Source: DAHVFK01 sp963755395
Lineage (GTDB): Bacteria > Pseudomonadota > Gammaproteobacteria > Burkholderiales > SG8-39
Assembly: GCA_963755395.1 (NCBI GenBank)
Contig: CAVWJJ010000002.1
Span: 1,302,001 to 1,366,000, forward strand
Direction of reading: 5' to 3'
DNA length: 64,000 nucleotides
Shown here: in pieces, positions 29,441-39,501 of the stretch
How the letters are laid out: every line of letters starts with the position of its first letter
Position numbering within the stretch: the stretch's first letter is position 1
Program-made: the position numbers and the translations under genes
The notes under the pieces: generated by a model
Seen by the model: only the letters and a program-made list of their open reading frames with translations
Databases searched by the model: none
Told to the model about the DNA's origin: nothing

Positions 29441-29695
29441 CTACTTGAGCCAGCGCAGGACGTCGGCGTCCTGCGCCTGGTAATTCTCGAACTTTTCCGG
29501 CCCCGCCTTCTTGATCGCTACGGCGCCCGCGACGAAGATGTCGGCCAGCTTGAAGCACAGGATCGTCATCGCCTTGGGGTCCGGCTTGAACTGTTCGGTG
29601 CCGTCGGCGCCGCGGAACGCGCGCCCGACGAGCTCGACGTAAATCTTCTCCGCCAGTTCGCGAACCGGGTCGCCGGGCTGTTCATTCGCGCTCAC
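29441..29695 (-). CDS. Conserved small hypothetical protein
   Basis: An 84-residue protein from GTG 29695, with GAGGGAG ten bases upstream; an in-frame ATG at 29737 would add 14 proline/glycine-rich residues. It reads VRELAEKIYVELVGRAF, KPDPKAMTILCFKLADIF, then a Lys-rich amphipathic end. No family recognised. It follows the TauD-like gene on the same strand and may share its transcript. Confidence 0.6.
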   Translation of the reverse strand: MSANEQPGDPVRELAEKIYVELVGRAFRGADGTEQFKPDPKAMTILCFKLADIFVAGAVAIKKAGPEKFENYQAQDADVLRWLK

Positions 29696-29746
29696 GGGCT
29701 TGGCACTCCCTCGGGCAAAGGGACATGCTACGCCCATCCGAGCGCG

Positions 29747-30577
29747 TCAAGGTCGATAGTAGGGCCGGTCGCCCTTGATCGTGACCCGCAGCCCGCGCCG
29801 GCGGTTGGGGTAGTAGTCCCACATCGCGTGGTGCTGCGCGCAGCGGTTGTCCCAGAACGCGACCGAGCCGGGCTGCCACTGGAAGCGGCACTGGAACTCG
29901 GGCCGCTCGAGATGCTCGAGCAGCATGCCGAGCACCGCGTCGCTCTCGTGCCTGGCGAGCTGCACGATGCGGGTGGTGAAGGTGCGGTTGACGAACAGCG
30001 CCTTGCGCCCGCTAACCGGGTGGGTGCGCACCACCGGGTGCTCGGACTTCGGGTAGACCTTGCCTTCCTCGATCGCGCCCTCGTAGCGCCCGCGGTAGAC
30101 GGTCTCGCCGTCGTGGATCGCGCTCATGCCCTCGAGCAGGCGTTGCATCGGCGCCGAGAGCGCTTCCCAGGCGGCGTACATGCTGGCGAACAGGGTGTCG
30201 CCGCCGACCGGCGGCACCTCGTGCATGTGAAGAATCGTGCCTAGCGGCGGCTCGGGGTCGCAGGAGACGTCCGAGTGCCAGTCCTCGCCCGCCACGCGCT
30301 TCGATTTGTCGTCGGCGTAGATCTCCATGATCTCCGGGTGGCCCTCGACCAGGCGCGGCCAGGCCGGATGCAGGTGCAGCTCGCCGAATCGCCGGCCGAG
30401 CGCCTTGTGCTGCTCGGGCGTCATCTTCTGGTCGCGGAAAAAGAGCACGCAGTGTTCGGCCAGCGCGCGCTCGAGCGCCGCGGCGCCCTCCGCGTCGAGC
30501 GGCTGCGACAGGTCGATGCCCGCCACCTCTGCGCCGCAGTGCGGCGTGACCTTCCTCAACTCGATGCCCTGCGGCAT
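29747..30577 (-). CDS. TauD/TfdA-family Fe(II)/2-oxoglutarate dioxygenase
   Basis: A 276-residue dioxygenase from ATG 30577, which has GGGGAGGACA just upstream. The iron facial triad is HxD in GEDWHSDVSCDPEPP and the distal histidine in NRCAQHHAMWDYYPNRRRG; the arginine of YPNRRRG binds 2-oxoglutarate. Also EIMEIYADD and THPVSGRKALFVNRTFT, both typical of taurine and 2,4-D dioxygenases. It hydroxylates or desulfonates an unknown organic acid. No ssu or tau transporter is adjacent, so taurine is not assumed. Confidence 0.92.
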   Translation of the reverse strand: MPQGIELRKVTPHCGAEVAGIDLSQPLDAEGAAALERALAEHCVLFFRDQKMTPEQHKALGRRFGELHLHPAWPRLVEGHPEIMEIYADDKSKRVAGEDWHSDVSCDPEPPLGTILHMHEVPPVGGDTLFASMYAAWEALSAPMQRLLEGMSAIHDGETVYRGRYEGAIEEGKVYPKSEHPVVRTHPVSGRKALFVNRTFTTRIVQLARHESDAVLGMLLEHLERPEFQCRFQWQPGSVAFWDNRCAQHHAMWDYYPNRRRGLRVTIKGDRPYYRP

Positions 30578-30648
30578 TGTCCTCCCCGCGGCGCGCGATC
30601 CCGACCAGTTGGATATGATAGCCCGGTCCGTCAGCAAGAGAACAGCCG

Positions 30649-32079
30649 GTGCGCGCTTTCGCCTTCCTCGCGCTTGTCCCTTTGCTTGCAACCGCCGCGC
30701 CGGCGCCGCCTCCGGTCCCCGCGCTGCGCCACGTCGAGCAGCAGTGGCGCGGCGACCTCGACGGCATGATCGAGCGGCGCATGATCCGCGCCCTGGTGGT
30801 CTACAGCAAGACCTTCTATTTCATCGATCGCGGCGCGCCGCACGGCACCAGCTACGACACGCTGAGCGCGTTCGAGGCGTTCCTCAACAGCAAGCTCAAG
30901 CGGCGCCATCTGCGGGTGCACGTCGTGTTCATCCCGGTCGCGCGCGACCAGCTGCTGCCGGCGCTGCTCGAGGGGCGCGGCGACATCGCCGCGGCCAACC
31001 TGACCATCACCCCGGCGCGCAGCAGGCTGGTGGATTTCTCCGACCCCTTCTGGACCGGCATCAGCGAGCTGCTGGTCACCGGTCCGAGCTCACCCGAGAT
31101 CCGCAGCCTCGAGGACCTCTCCGGCAGGAAGATCCTGGTGCGCGGCTCGAGCAGCTATTTCGAGCACCTGGCAAGCCTGAACGTCCGGCTGGAGAAGGAG
31201 GGCAAGCCGCGGGTGCAGATCGAGCTCGCGCCCGAGCACCTCGAGGACGAGGACCTGCTGGAGATGGTGAACGCGGGCTTGATCCCCTACGTCATCGTCG
31301 ACAGCCACAAGGCGAGGTTCTGGGCCAAGATCTTCAAGCACCTCGAGGTACACGAGAACATCGCGCTCAACCGCGGCGGCGAGATTGCCTGGGCCTTCCG
31401 CCACCGCAGTCCCGAGCTGAAGGCCGCGGTCGACCTGTTCGTCAGGCACGCGCGCAAAGGCACGCTGTTCGGCAACACGACCTTCACCAAGTACCTGGAG
31501 AGCACCAAGTGGGTGCGCAACTCGACGTCGAGCGCGGACATGGCGCGCTTCGAGCGCACCGTGGCGCTGTTCAAGAAGTACGCCAGGCGCTACGACTTCG
31601 ACTGGCTGATGCTCGCCGCACAGGGCTACCAGGAGTCGCGCCTGAACCAGAAGCGTAGGAGCCCCTCGGGCGCGGTGGGGGTGATGCAGGTCATGCCGTC
31701 CACCGGCAGGGCGATGGACGTGGGCGACATCAACAAGCTCGAGCCGAACATCCACGCCGGCGTGAAGTACATGCGCCGGATGCTGGACAGGTATTTCCAC
31801 GGCGCGAAGCTGGACCCGCTCAACCGCAACCTGTTCGCCTTCGCCGCCTACAACGCCGGGCCGACCCGCATCGCGGCGCTGCGCCGGATCTCGGCCAGGC
31901 GCGGCCTTGACCCCGACGTCTGGTTCGACAACGTCGAGCGCGTCGCGGCCGAGAAGATCGGGCGCGAGACGGTCCGGTACGTGAGCAACATCTACAAGTA
32001 CTACGTCGCGTACCGGCTGGCGCGCGACGAGCGCGAGCTGCGCGAGCGGGCGCGTGAGAAACTGCGCCGCAACTACTGA
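30649..32079 (+). CDS. mltF: MltF-type membrane-bound lytic transglycosylase
   Basis: A 476-residue periplasmic enzyme that cleaves peptidoglycan glycan strands. GTG 30649 opens a signal peptide (VRAFAFLALVPLLATAAPA). Residues about 45-285 are a type-3 solute-binding domain (LRVHVVFIPVARDQLLPAL, DIAAANLTITPARSRLVDFS), and residues about 305-460 an SLT domain with the catalytic glutamate in AQGYQESRLNQ, then SGAVGVMQVMPSTG and AFAAYNAGPTRI. The two-domain order defines MltF. It is divergent from the TauD gene across 71 bases. Confidence 0.93.
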   Translation: MRAFAFLALVPLLATAAPAPPPVPALRHVEQQWRGDLDGMIERRMIRALVVYSKTFYFIDRGAPHGTSYDTLSAFEAFLNSKLKRRHLRVHVVFIPVARDQLLPALLEGRGDIAAANLTITPARSRLVDFSDPFWTGISELLVTGPSSPEIRSLEDLSGRKILVRGSSSYFEHLASLNVRLEKEGKPRVQIELAPEHLEDEDLLEMVNAGLIPYVIVDSHKARFWAKIFKHLEVHENIALNRGGEIAWAFRHRSPELKAAVDLFVRHARKGTLFGNTTFTKYLESTKWVRNSTSSADMARFERTVALFKKYARRYDFDWLMLAAQGYQESRLNQKRRSPSGAVGVMQVMPSTGRAMDVGDINKLEPNIHAGVKYMRRMLDRYFHGAKLDPLNRNLFAFAAYNAGPTRIAALRRISARRGLDPDVWFDNVERVAAEKIGRETVRYVSNIYKYYVAYRLARDERELRERAREKLRRNY

Positions 32080-32081
32080 AC

Positions 32082-33773
32082 ATGAGCTCCCCTCTAACAT
32101 TTCCCTGGCTGCGGTTCTACGGTCGTGTGCCGGCCACGCTCGACTACCCGCAGTGCACGCTCTACGAGGCGGTGGCGGCAACGGCAAGCCGCGTTCCGGA
32201 CGCGGTCGCCTGGGACTTCTTCGGCGCGACCTCGAGCTACCGCCGCCTGATCGCCGACATCGACCGCTGCGCCGCGCTGCTGGCCGCGCTCGGCCTCAGG
32301 CGCGGAGAGCGCCTGCTGATCTCGATGCCGACCTCGCCCCAGGGCGTGATCGCGTTCTACGCCGCGAACCGGCTCGGTGCGGTACCGGCGCTGATCCATC
32401 CGCTGTCGGCCGCGCCCGAAATCGCGCACTACCTCGACGCGAGCGGCGCGCGCCTCGCGCTCGCGCTGGACGCCTTCTACGGCACCCTCGCCGCGGCGCG
32501 GCCGAAGGGCCCGCTGGAGAAAATCCTGCTCGCGCGCATCCCGGACTATCTTCCGCCGCTCAAGGCGCTGGGCTTCCGCCTCACCAAGGGCCGCAAGATC
32601 CCGCGCGTGCCCGCCGGATCCGCGGGTGCGTGTGGTGGTCGGACGCGATGAAGAAGTCGTATCAAAGTATTCCACCTGCAGAAACCGGCCCTTCGGCATC
32701 CCGCCGCGATCCTCTTTTCCGGCGGCACCACCGGCGCGCCCAAGGGCATCGTGCTGTCGAACCGCAACTTCATCGCCGAAGGCATGCAGGCCGCCGCCTG
32801 GGGCGGGCTGGACGAGGGCGACTCGATCCTCGCCATCCTGCCGCTGTTCCACGGCTTCGGCCTCGGGGTGTGCGTCAACGCGGCGCTGATGGCGGGCGGA
32901 AAATCGATCCTGGTGCCGCTGTTCGACCCGGCGACCACCGCCAAGCTGGTGCGCGAGAAGCGCCCGAGCGTGCTGGTCGGGGTGCCGACACTGTTCCACG
33001 CGCTCGCCGACGACCCGTCGCTCGCGCGCGCGGACCTGTCGTGCCTCAAGGCCTGCTTCTGCGGCGCCGACACCCTGCCGCGGCCGGTCAAGGAGCGCTT
33101 CGAGAAGCTGGTCGCGGCGCGCGGCGGACGGGTGCGGCTGCTCGAAGGCTACGGGCTGACCGAGGCGGTGACCGCGATCATGGCGATGCCGATGGACGAA
33201 TACCGCGAGGGCTCGATGGGCATCCCGTTCCCGGACATGGCGGCCAAGCTGTGCGAGCCGGGAAGCGAGCGCGAGGTGGCGGCGGGCGAGGAGGGCGAGC
33301 TTTGCGTGTCCGGGCCGGCGGTGATGCTGGGCTATCTGGACGACCCCGAGGCCACGGCGCGGGCGCTGCGCGTGCACGCCGACGGCCGGACCTGGCTGCA
33401 TACCGGCGACCTGGCCAGGAGCGACGCGGACGGCTTCTTCTATTTCGTGCTGCGGCTTAAGCGCATGATCAAGTCCTCGGGCTTCAACGTCTACCCGACG
33501 CAGGTGGAGAGCGTGCTGCACGCCCACCCGGCGGTGGCCGAGGCCTGCGTGGTCGGCGTTCCGGACCTTGCGCAGGTGGAGCAGGTAAAGGCCTACATTG
33601 TGCTTAAGGATCGAAAAAGAAGAGACTGAAAAGATGAAGGTGATACTCATCGCGTACTGCCGCGAGCGGCTGATCAAGTGGTCGTGCCCGCGCGAGATCG
33701 AGTTCCGGCGCCAGCTGCCCAGGACGCGGGTGGGCAAGGTCGATTACCGCGCCTTGAGCGCAAGGGGCCAGGC

Positions 33774-33777
<4 letters not shown>
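32082..33777 (+). CDS. Acyl-CoA synthetase (AMP-forming), frameshifted twice
   Basis: ATP-dependent acyl-CoA ligase of the ANL superfamily, about 560 residues after repair. The N-terminal part runs intact to about 32620. The frame shifts around 32620-32720 and resumes in AAILFSGGTTGAPKGIVLSN, the AMP-binding P-loop motif. Then FCGADTLPRPVK, LLEGYGLTE, TWLHTGDLARSD and MIKSSGFNVYPTQVES are all in one frame. A second break near 33605-33650 precedes the last 45 codons (CPREIEFRRQLPRTRVGKVDY), which end at TGA 33775-33777. Both breaks coincide with lower-GC patches. It is coupled by ATGA to the next TPP enzyme gene, a plausible joint 2-hydroxyacyl-CoA route. Confidence 0.88.
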
Positions 33778-35497
<1,720 letters not shown>

Positions 35498-35501
<4 letters not shown>

Positions 35502-36325
35502 CGGTGAGGATCGGAATCGACCTGGGCGGCACCAAGATCGAGGGCATCGCGCTCGACGCGACGGGGCGCGAGACTTTCCGCAAGCGCGTGCCGACGCCGC
35601 GCGGCGACTACGAAGGCACCCTGCGCACCGTTGCCGCGCTGGTGGCCGAGGCGGGCGAGGGCAGCGTCGGCGTCGGCATTCCCGGCGCGCTGTCGCACGC
35701 CACGGGTCTGGTGAAGAACGCCAATTCGACCTGGCTCATCGGCAAGCCGCTCAAGCAAGATCTCGAGCGCGCCCTCGGGCGCGAAGTGCGGCTCGCCAAC
35801 GACGCCAACTGCTTCGCCCTGTCGGAGGCGACCGACGGCGCGGCCGCCGGCGCCGAGGTCGTGTTCGGCGTCATCCTCGGCACCGGCGTCGGCGGCGGCA
35901 TCGTCGTGCGCGGCCGCATCGTCGAAGGCGCCAACGCCATCGCCGGCGAATGGGGTCACAACCCGCTGCCGCTGCCGCGCGCCGAAGACATGCCGCTGCG
36001 CCCCTGCTACTGCGGCCGCGCGGGCTGTATCGAGACCTACTTGAGCGGCCCGGCGCTGGAGCGCGACGGCGGCGAGCCCGCGCTCGAGCGCTACTGCGAG
36101 CGCCTCGCGCGCGCCCTCGCCGGCGTCATCAACATCCTCGACCCCGACGTCATCGTGCTGGGCGGCGGCGTGTCCAACGTCGCGCGGCTGTACCAGGAAG
36201 TGCCGAAGCTGTGGCCGCGCCACGTCTTCTCCGACCGCGTCGCCACGCGCCTCCTGCCGCCGAAGCACGGCGACTCCAGCGGCGTGCGCGGCGCGGCGTG
36301 GCTCTGGGAGCCGGCGCGGACCTAG
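35498..36325 (+). CDS. ROK-family sugar kinase
   Basis: A 275-residue cytoplasmic kinase. GTG 35498 overlaps the preceding stop as GTGA. Phosphate-1 motif VRIGIDLGGTKIEGIAL, ROK acid/base region LANDANCFALSEA, GVILGTGVGGGIVVRGR, histidine in GEWGHNPLP, and the zinc-binding CYCGRAGCIETYLSGPAL place it with fructokinase/N-acetylglucosamine kinases, not with transcriptional ROK repressors (no N-terminal HTH). The stop codon overlaps that of the converging integrase remnant. Sugar specificity not determined. Confidence 0.93.
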
Positions 36326-36546
36326 TTCTGCAAGGCATCGAGCGGGCTGCTGACCCCGCGACCGCCTTTGTTCATCAAGTGCGTGAAAATCATTGACGGC
36401 ATGCCGTGAAAGCGGATGAACCAGCGGATCCAGTACCAATAAGACTTCTCCGTGCGGCGGCTGTAGTGCCGCGACCGGATCGCGGCCCGCAACAGCTCGA
36501 TCAGGCGCGGCTTTGTCCTCCTGGCTTCGAAGATTCGATGGTCGAA
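36322..36546 (-). pseudogene. intI: Integron integrase remnant with large internal deletion
   Basis: Read on the minus strand from about 36546: LIELLRAAIRSRHYSRRTEK then SYWYWIRWFIRFHGM, which is the N-terminal SAM-like domain of IntI-type tyrosine recombinases. It jumps directly to SMIFTHLMNKGGRGVSSPLDAL and stops (TAG at 36322-36324), which is the IntI C-terminus containing the tyrosine-region tail. The junction is near 36395-36402. About 270 residues, including the catalytic R-H-x-x-R and the IntI-specific patch, are missing, so it cannot act. No start codon is clear and the extreme N-terminus is shifted. It is the diagnostic end of the integron that follows on the right. Confidence 0.8.
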
Positions 36547-36603
36547 TCAGCCACTTGTCCCCTCCCAAGTCGGATATCAAGGGAGCCCACATGCCCCTCC
36601 AAC

Positions 36604-36696
36604 TGCTAACGCGTTGATTCAAAAGTGCGTCGACACCTCCCCAAACCCTCTGCCTCCATGTTATTCAGCAAGCAATCTGACTATTTAACGTTAGGC
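36604..36696 (+). other. attI-like site with first cassette junction
   Basis: Between the integrase remnant and the first cassette. The core GTTAGGC at 36690-36696 matches GTTRRRY; an upstream TGCTAACGCGTT at 36604 might be a second, degenerate core. The cassette junction would be after the G at 36690. It is called attI from its position beside intI, but could instead be the attC of a lost cassette. Confidence 0.55.
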
Positions 36697-36720
36697 CTCA
36701 ATGACGATGACGCAGAAACG

Positions 36721-37123
36721 ATGCTCTACTTGGTCCGGGAGCTTCATCGCATTTTGAAATCAAGGCGACGCGGACGCCATTCCCTCAGTGTACTCAGAGG
36801 AATTCATAGGCCACTGGCCCAAGGGATGGCGAACCGGTGACAGTCATGGACACGAGGGAGTTCGGACGGCGATTGCTCGAATTCGAACCGCATTTCCGGA
36901 CTGGAACGAGGAGATTCTCGATCTGATTGTTTCTACGGATCGGGTCGTGAGTCGATATCTATCTACCGGTACGCATCATGGTGATTTTGCCGGGATAGCG
37001 CCGACTGGTCGACGTGTGGAATTCGAAGAGATCTCAATCTATCGTATTGGCGAAGGCCGAATTATCGAGCAATGGTGCTTGGCGGATGACCTATTATGTT
37101 CTAGGCAACTCACAGGTGATTAG
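36721..37123 (+). CDS. Cassette 1: SnoaL-like (NTF2-fold) protein, one frameshift
   Basis: About 133 residues after repair. ATG 36721 reads MLYLVRELHRIL, then one surplus A in the TTGAAATC run near 36753 shifts to NQGDADAIPSVYSEEFIGHW, and it continues GHEGVRTAIARIRTAFPDWN, STDRVVSRYLSTGTHHGDF, APTGRRVEFEEISIYRIGEG to a stop at 37123. This is the SnoaL/ester-cyclase order of a small alpha+beta barrel, often of unknown substrate. GC is visibly lower than in the chromosome around it. It sits between an attI-like core and the attC at 37148-37213, as an integron cassette should. Confidence 0.75.
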
Positions 37124-37147
37124 TGTCCGCTTGCAAGTGCACGCCCG

Positions 37148-37213
37148 GCCTAACAACGCGTTCGAGAGCGGACGCGCGATAAGGCCGCGCGCCGCTCAAC
37201 ACGAACGTTAGAC
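37148..37213 (+). other. attC site of cassette 1
   Basis: A 66-base site bounded by GCCTAAC (RYYYAAC, 37148-37154) and GTTAGAC (GTTRRRY, 37207-37213). The arms GCGGACGCGCG and CGCGCGCCGC pair with one unmatched base, the expected bulge of an attC hairpin, around a short loop. It is the clearest attC in the window. Confidence 0.85.
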
Positions 37214-37262
37214 CGCAACTGCGACCAAGGGTAATATTCGTCCATTGCTAGAGGAAACCGAA

Positions 37263-37466
37263 ATGACACAGCTTCTCGAAAAGGCATTGAGCCAGGTGGC
37301 GAAGCTTCCAGCGTCCGAGCAGGATGCCGTGGCGGCTATCGTCCTTGAAGAACTCGCGTCCGAGAAGCGTTGGTCGGAGTCCTTTTCAAAATCCCAGGAT
37401 CTTCTTGCCAAGCTTGCTGAAAAGGCGTTGGCTGATCACGCCGCTGGGCGCACTAAGCCACTTTAG
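37263..37466 (+). CDS. Cassette 2: antitoxin-like protein
   Basis: A 67-residue protein from ATG 37263 with AGAGGAAA upstream. It reads MTQLLEKALSQVAKLPASEQ, DAVAAIVLEELASEKRW, then SKSQDLLAKLAEKALADHAA. This matches the small helical antitoxins that pair with RelE/ParE-like toxins and are frequent in integron arrays. It lies six bases before a RelE/ParE-like gene. DNA binding region is not evident; such partners often bind toxin through the helical tail. Confidence 0.75.
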   Translation: MTQLLEKALSQVAKLPASEQDAVAAIVLEELASEKRWSESFSKSQDLLAKLAEKALADHAAGRTKPL

Positions 37467-37471
37467 CGGCA

Positions 37472-37741
37472 GTGCAGTCCCAAACCACCGAGGAGTTCCG
37501 CTCGCTCCTCGCCGCGGCGCCCGCTGCGGTTCAGGCGAAGGCTCAAAATGCCTATCGCTTGTGGTCCGAAAATCCCGCGCACCCGTCGCTTCGATTCAAG
37601 AAGGTCCACAACACGCTTCCGATCTATTCAGTGAGAATCGACCTGGACTGGCGAGCATTGGGCGTTCTGAAGCAAGGTGTCGTGATTTGGTTTTGGATCG
37701 GTCCTCACAGCGAGTACGAGCGCCTGCTATCCAAATTGTAG
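37472..37741 (+). CDS. Cassette 2: RelE/ParE-family toxin
   Basis: An 89-residue protein from GTG 37472, five bases after the antitoxin stop. AYRLWSENPAHPSLRFKKVH, YSVRIDLDWRALGVLKQG, and VVIWFWIGPHSEYERLLSKL match the RelE/ParE fold, where the strand-3 RxxxR and the terminal histidine-rich IGxHxxYE segment are conserved. These toxins cleave mRNA on ribosomes or poison gyrase; which is not decidable here. Such addiction pairs are thought to keep cassette arrays from being lost. Its attC follows at 37748 but is split by an IS. Confidence 0.8.
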   Translation: MQSQTTEEFRSLLAAAPAAVQAKAQNAYRLWSENPAHPSLRFKKVHNTLPIYSVRIDLDWRALGVLKQGVVIWFWIGPHSEYERLLSKL

Positions 37742-37747
37742 ATTGCG

Positions 37748-37778
37748 GTCTAACCACTGGATCTACGCGGACGCCAAA
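37748..37778 (+). other. attC of cassette 2, left part, interrupted by IS
   Basis: GTCTAAC (RYYYAAC, 37748-37754) lies seven bases after the toxin stop, followed by CACTGGATCTACGCGGACGCC, and then the IS3-family left end begins at 37779. The matching right half is at 39018-39064. The two together would be about 78 bases long, in the attC range. Confidence 0.65.
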
Positions 37779-37827
37779 CTTCCCCCGAATTAGTTGACAT
37801 CTCGGGCTAACCGCCTGGAGGTGTTTG

Positions 37828-38157
37828 GTGGCAAGAGCAGGACCGAGGAAGGTCGAGAGATACGGAGATCGATTCAAGGCGACTGCGGTGAAGCTGGGCA
37901 GCCTGCCTGGAGTGATGATCAAGGACGTGGCTGCGGCGCTGGACATTCACCCGTTCATGCTGTCACTGTGGCGCAAGCAAGTACGCGACGGGGTGATCGT
38001 GGCCAAGAGTGCGAAGCTCGATGTGAAGACCAAGGCCGAGCTGAAGAGATTGAAGGAGCTCGAGCGGCAATACAAGGTGCTCAAGGAGGAGCACGAGCTG
38101 TTAAAAAAAGCCATCCGGTTTGCTTCGGAACAAAGGAAGAGGTCTTCCAGTTCATAG
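37828..38157 (+). CDS. IS3-family transposase OrfA
   Basis: A 109-residue DNA-binding subunit from GTG 37828 with GGAGG six bases upstream. It has a helix-turn-helix region (FKATAVKLGSLPGVMIKDVA) and a leucine-zipper-like coiled coil (LKRLKELERQYKVLKEEHEL) used for multimerisation. The run LLKKA is encoded by the A7G slip site at 38103-38110, where a fraction of ribosomes would shift to orfB to make OrfAB transposase. Confidence 0.88.
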   Translation: MARAGPRKVERYGDRFKATAVKLGSLPGVMIKDVAAALDIHPFMLSLWRKQVRDGVIVAKSAKLDVKTKAELKRLKELERQYKVLKEEHELLKKAIRFASEQRKRSSSS

Positions 38158-38990
38158 AGGCAAACCGGGCAAAGCACAGGCTGACGCTGATGTGCCGGCT
38201 CTACGGGGTGACGCGGGCGGGGTACTACCAGTGGCGCTCGCGCGAGCGTAGCGAGCGGGAGCGCCGAAACGAGGCGCTGCTGGGGCGCATCCGCCGGGTG
38301 CATGAGCAAAGCCGCGGCATCTACGGCAGCCCGCGGGTGCACCGTGCGCTACGCGAGGAGGGCGAGATGGCGAGCGAGAACCGGGTGGCGCGGCTGATGC
38401 GAGCGCATCGCATCAAGGCGCGGGTGGCCAAGATCCGCTACACCAATCACAAGCTGCAGAGCTTCTTCGATGGCGGCAGGAACGAGCAGCTGGGCCTTGA
38501 GCTCAGCGGGCCCGACCAGGTCTGGGTGGGTGACATTACCTACTTGAAGGTGGGCGGGATCTACCGCTATCTCGCGGTGGTGATGGACAAGTACTCGCGC
38601 CGGGTGGTGGGCTGGGCCTACGGCAAACACAAGGACGTGGCGCTCACTCTGACGGCGCTCAATCGAGCGGTGCACGGTCGCAGGCCCCAGCGCGGGCTGA
38701 TCTTCCATACCGATCGGGGCATCGAGTACGCGGCGCTTGCCTTCAAAGCGCGGCTCTCGGAGTTAGGCATCACCCAGAGCATGAACCGCCCGGGCAAGGT
38801 GACCGACAACGCCTTCATCGAATCGTTCTTCCACTCGATGAAGTCCGAGATCTATCACGGCCTCAGATACCACCGGGACGAGGACATCCAAGCTGCCCTG
38901 AAGATCTACCTGCCGTTTTACAACGGCGCTAGACTGCACTCATCGTTGAATTACGTGTCGCCAGCGACGTTTGAACAGCTGACCCAATGA
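38109..38990 (+). CDS. IS3-family transposase OrfB (rve integrase core)
   Basis: Catalytic part of the transposase, made by -1 frameshifting from orfA at AAAAAAAG, though ATG 38190 could start it alone. About 290 residues. The HTH_21 region RRVHEQSRGIYGSPRVHRAL precedes the DDE core: D in DQVWVGDITYLKVG, D in LIFHTDRGIEYAA, and E in NAFIESFFHSMKSE, 35 residues after the second D as in IS3. The frame is intact, so the element may still be active. Confidence 0.9.
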   Translation, partial: SHPVCFGTKEEVFQFIEANRAKHRLTLMCRLYGVTRAGYYQWRSRERSERERRNEALLGRIRRVHEQSRGIYGSPRVHRALREEGEMASENRVARLMRAHRIKARVAKIRYTNHKLQSFFDGGRNEQLGLELSGPDQVWVGDITYLKVGGIYRYLAVVMDKYSRRVVGWAYGKHKDVALTLTALNRAVHGRRPQRGLIFHTDRGIEYAALAFKARLSELGITQSMNRPGKVTDNAFIESFFHSMKSEIYHGLRYHRDEDIQAALKIYLPFYNGARLHSSLNYVSPATFEQLTQ

Positions 38991-39017
38991 ACCAGGTGTC
39001 AACAAAATCGGGGGAAG

Positions 39018-39064
39018 ACCCCGCTCGCAAGATCCGCGCGCGCCGGTAATGCGGAACGTTAGCC
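39018..39064 (+). other. attC of cassette 2, right part
   Basis: Right of the IS, ACCCCGCTCGCAAGATCCGC leads to GCGGAACGTTAGCC, whose GTTAGCC core (39058-39064) closes the attC opened at 37748. The last positions deviate from GTTRRRY by one base. The next cassette begins inside this core. Confidence 0.6.
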
Positions 39065-39073
39065 GTCAAAGCC

Positions 39074-39494
39074 ATGGATCAAGACGCATTCTTTTGGCAA
39101 ATCCAGAATGGCAAATTGCCTGCGCCGAAGGCCGCTGCGACGTTGGGCATTTCCATCAAGAAGGTTGATGCGGAGGTTGGAACCATCGAAGTCGAGTTTC
39201 AGGGTAAGCCGGAATTCACCAATCCCGCAGGTAATGTCCAAGGGGGATTCCTGGCCGCTATGCTCGACGACAGCATGGGCCCTGCGCTCGCGGCAATGTT
39301 GGCGAAGGGCGAGTTCGCGCCGACGCTGAATCTCAATGTCTCATTCGTGCCGTGCAGCGAAGGTGGGCACCATTCAAGGGAGAGGTCGCGTGCTAAGGCG
39401 TGGCAAGGAGATTTGCTTCCTGGCCGCCGAGCTCTACCAGGAAGGCGAACTTGTGGCTTCGGCTACCGCCACCGCGATCGTACGCAGGTCGTGA
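39074..39494 (+). CDS. Cassette 3: PaaI-like hot-dog thioesterase, one frameshift
   Basis: About 139 residues after repair, from ATG 39074. It reads MDQDAFFWQIQNGKLPAPKA, EVEFQGKPEFTNPAGNVQGG, FLAAMLDDSMGPALAAMLA, LNLNVSFV; an extra base near 39350 shifts to RAAKVGTIQGRGRVLRRGKE, ICFLAAELYQEGELVASATA and a TGA at 39494. This is the PaaI/acyl-CoA thioesterase fold, with Gln in VQGG where many have His. Substrate unknown. Its length of 421 bases equals 140 codons plus one. Cassette position: between the attC halves ending 39064 and the attC at 39502. Confidence 0.75.
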
Positions 39495-39501
39495 AATTGA
39501 C

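Larger units (their letters stand above)
37779..39017 (+). mobile_element. IS3-family insertion sequence, complete, 1239 bp
   Basis: Bounded by imperfect inverted repeats of about 22 bases: left CTTCCCCCGAATTAGTTGAC and the right end, which read in reverse begins CTTCCCCCGATTTTGTTGAC. It carries orfA and orfB overlapping in the -1 frame with an A7G slip site. No clean target-site duplication is seen (AAA left, ACC right), so either flanks were altered or the boundaries differ by a few bases. It is inserted in an attC. It is not an IS1111-attC element: the transposase is the DDE rve type, not IS110 DEDD. Confidence 0.85.

Noticed and set aside
36406..36609. Plus-strand ORF of 67 codons over the integrase remnant
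   Set aside because: It is antisense to clear IntI text and has no ribosome site or family likeness.
37779..39017. IS1111-attC (IS110) element
   Set aside because: The transposase has an rve DDE core and an OrfA/OrfB -1 frameshift with terminal inverted repeats, which is IS3-type.
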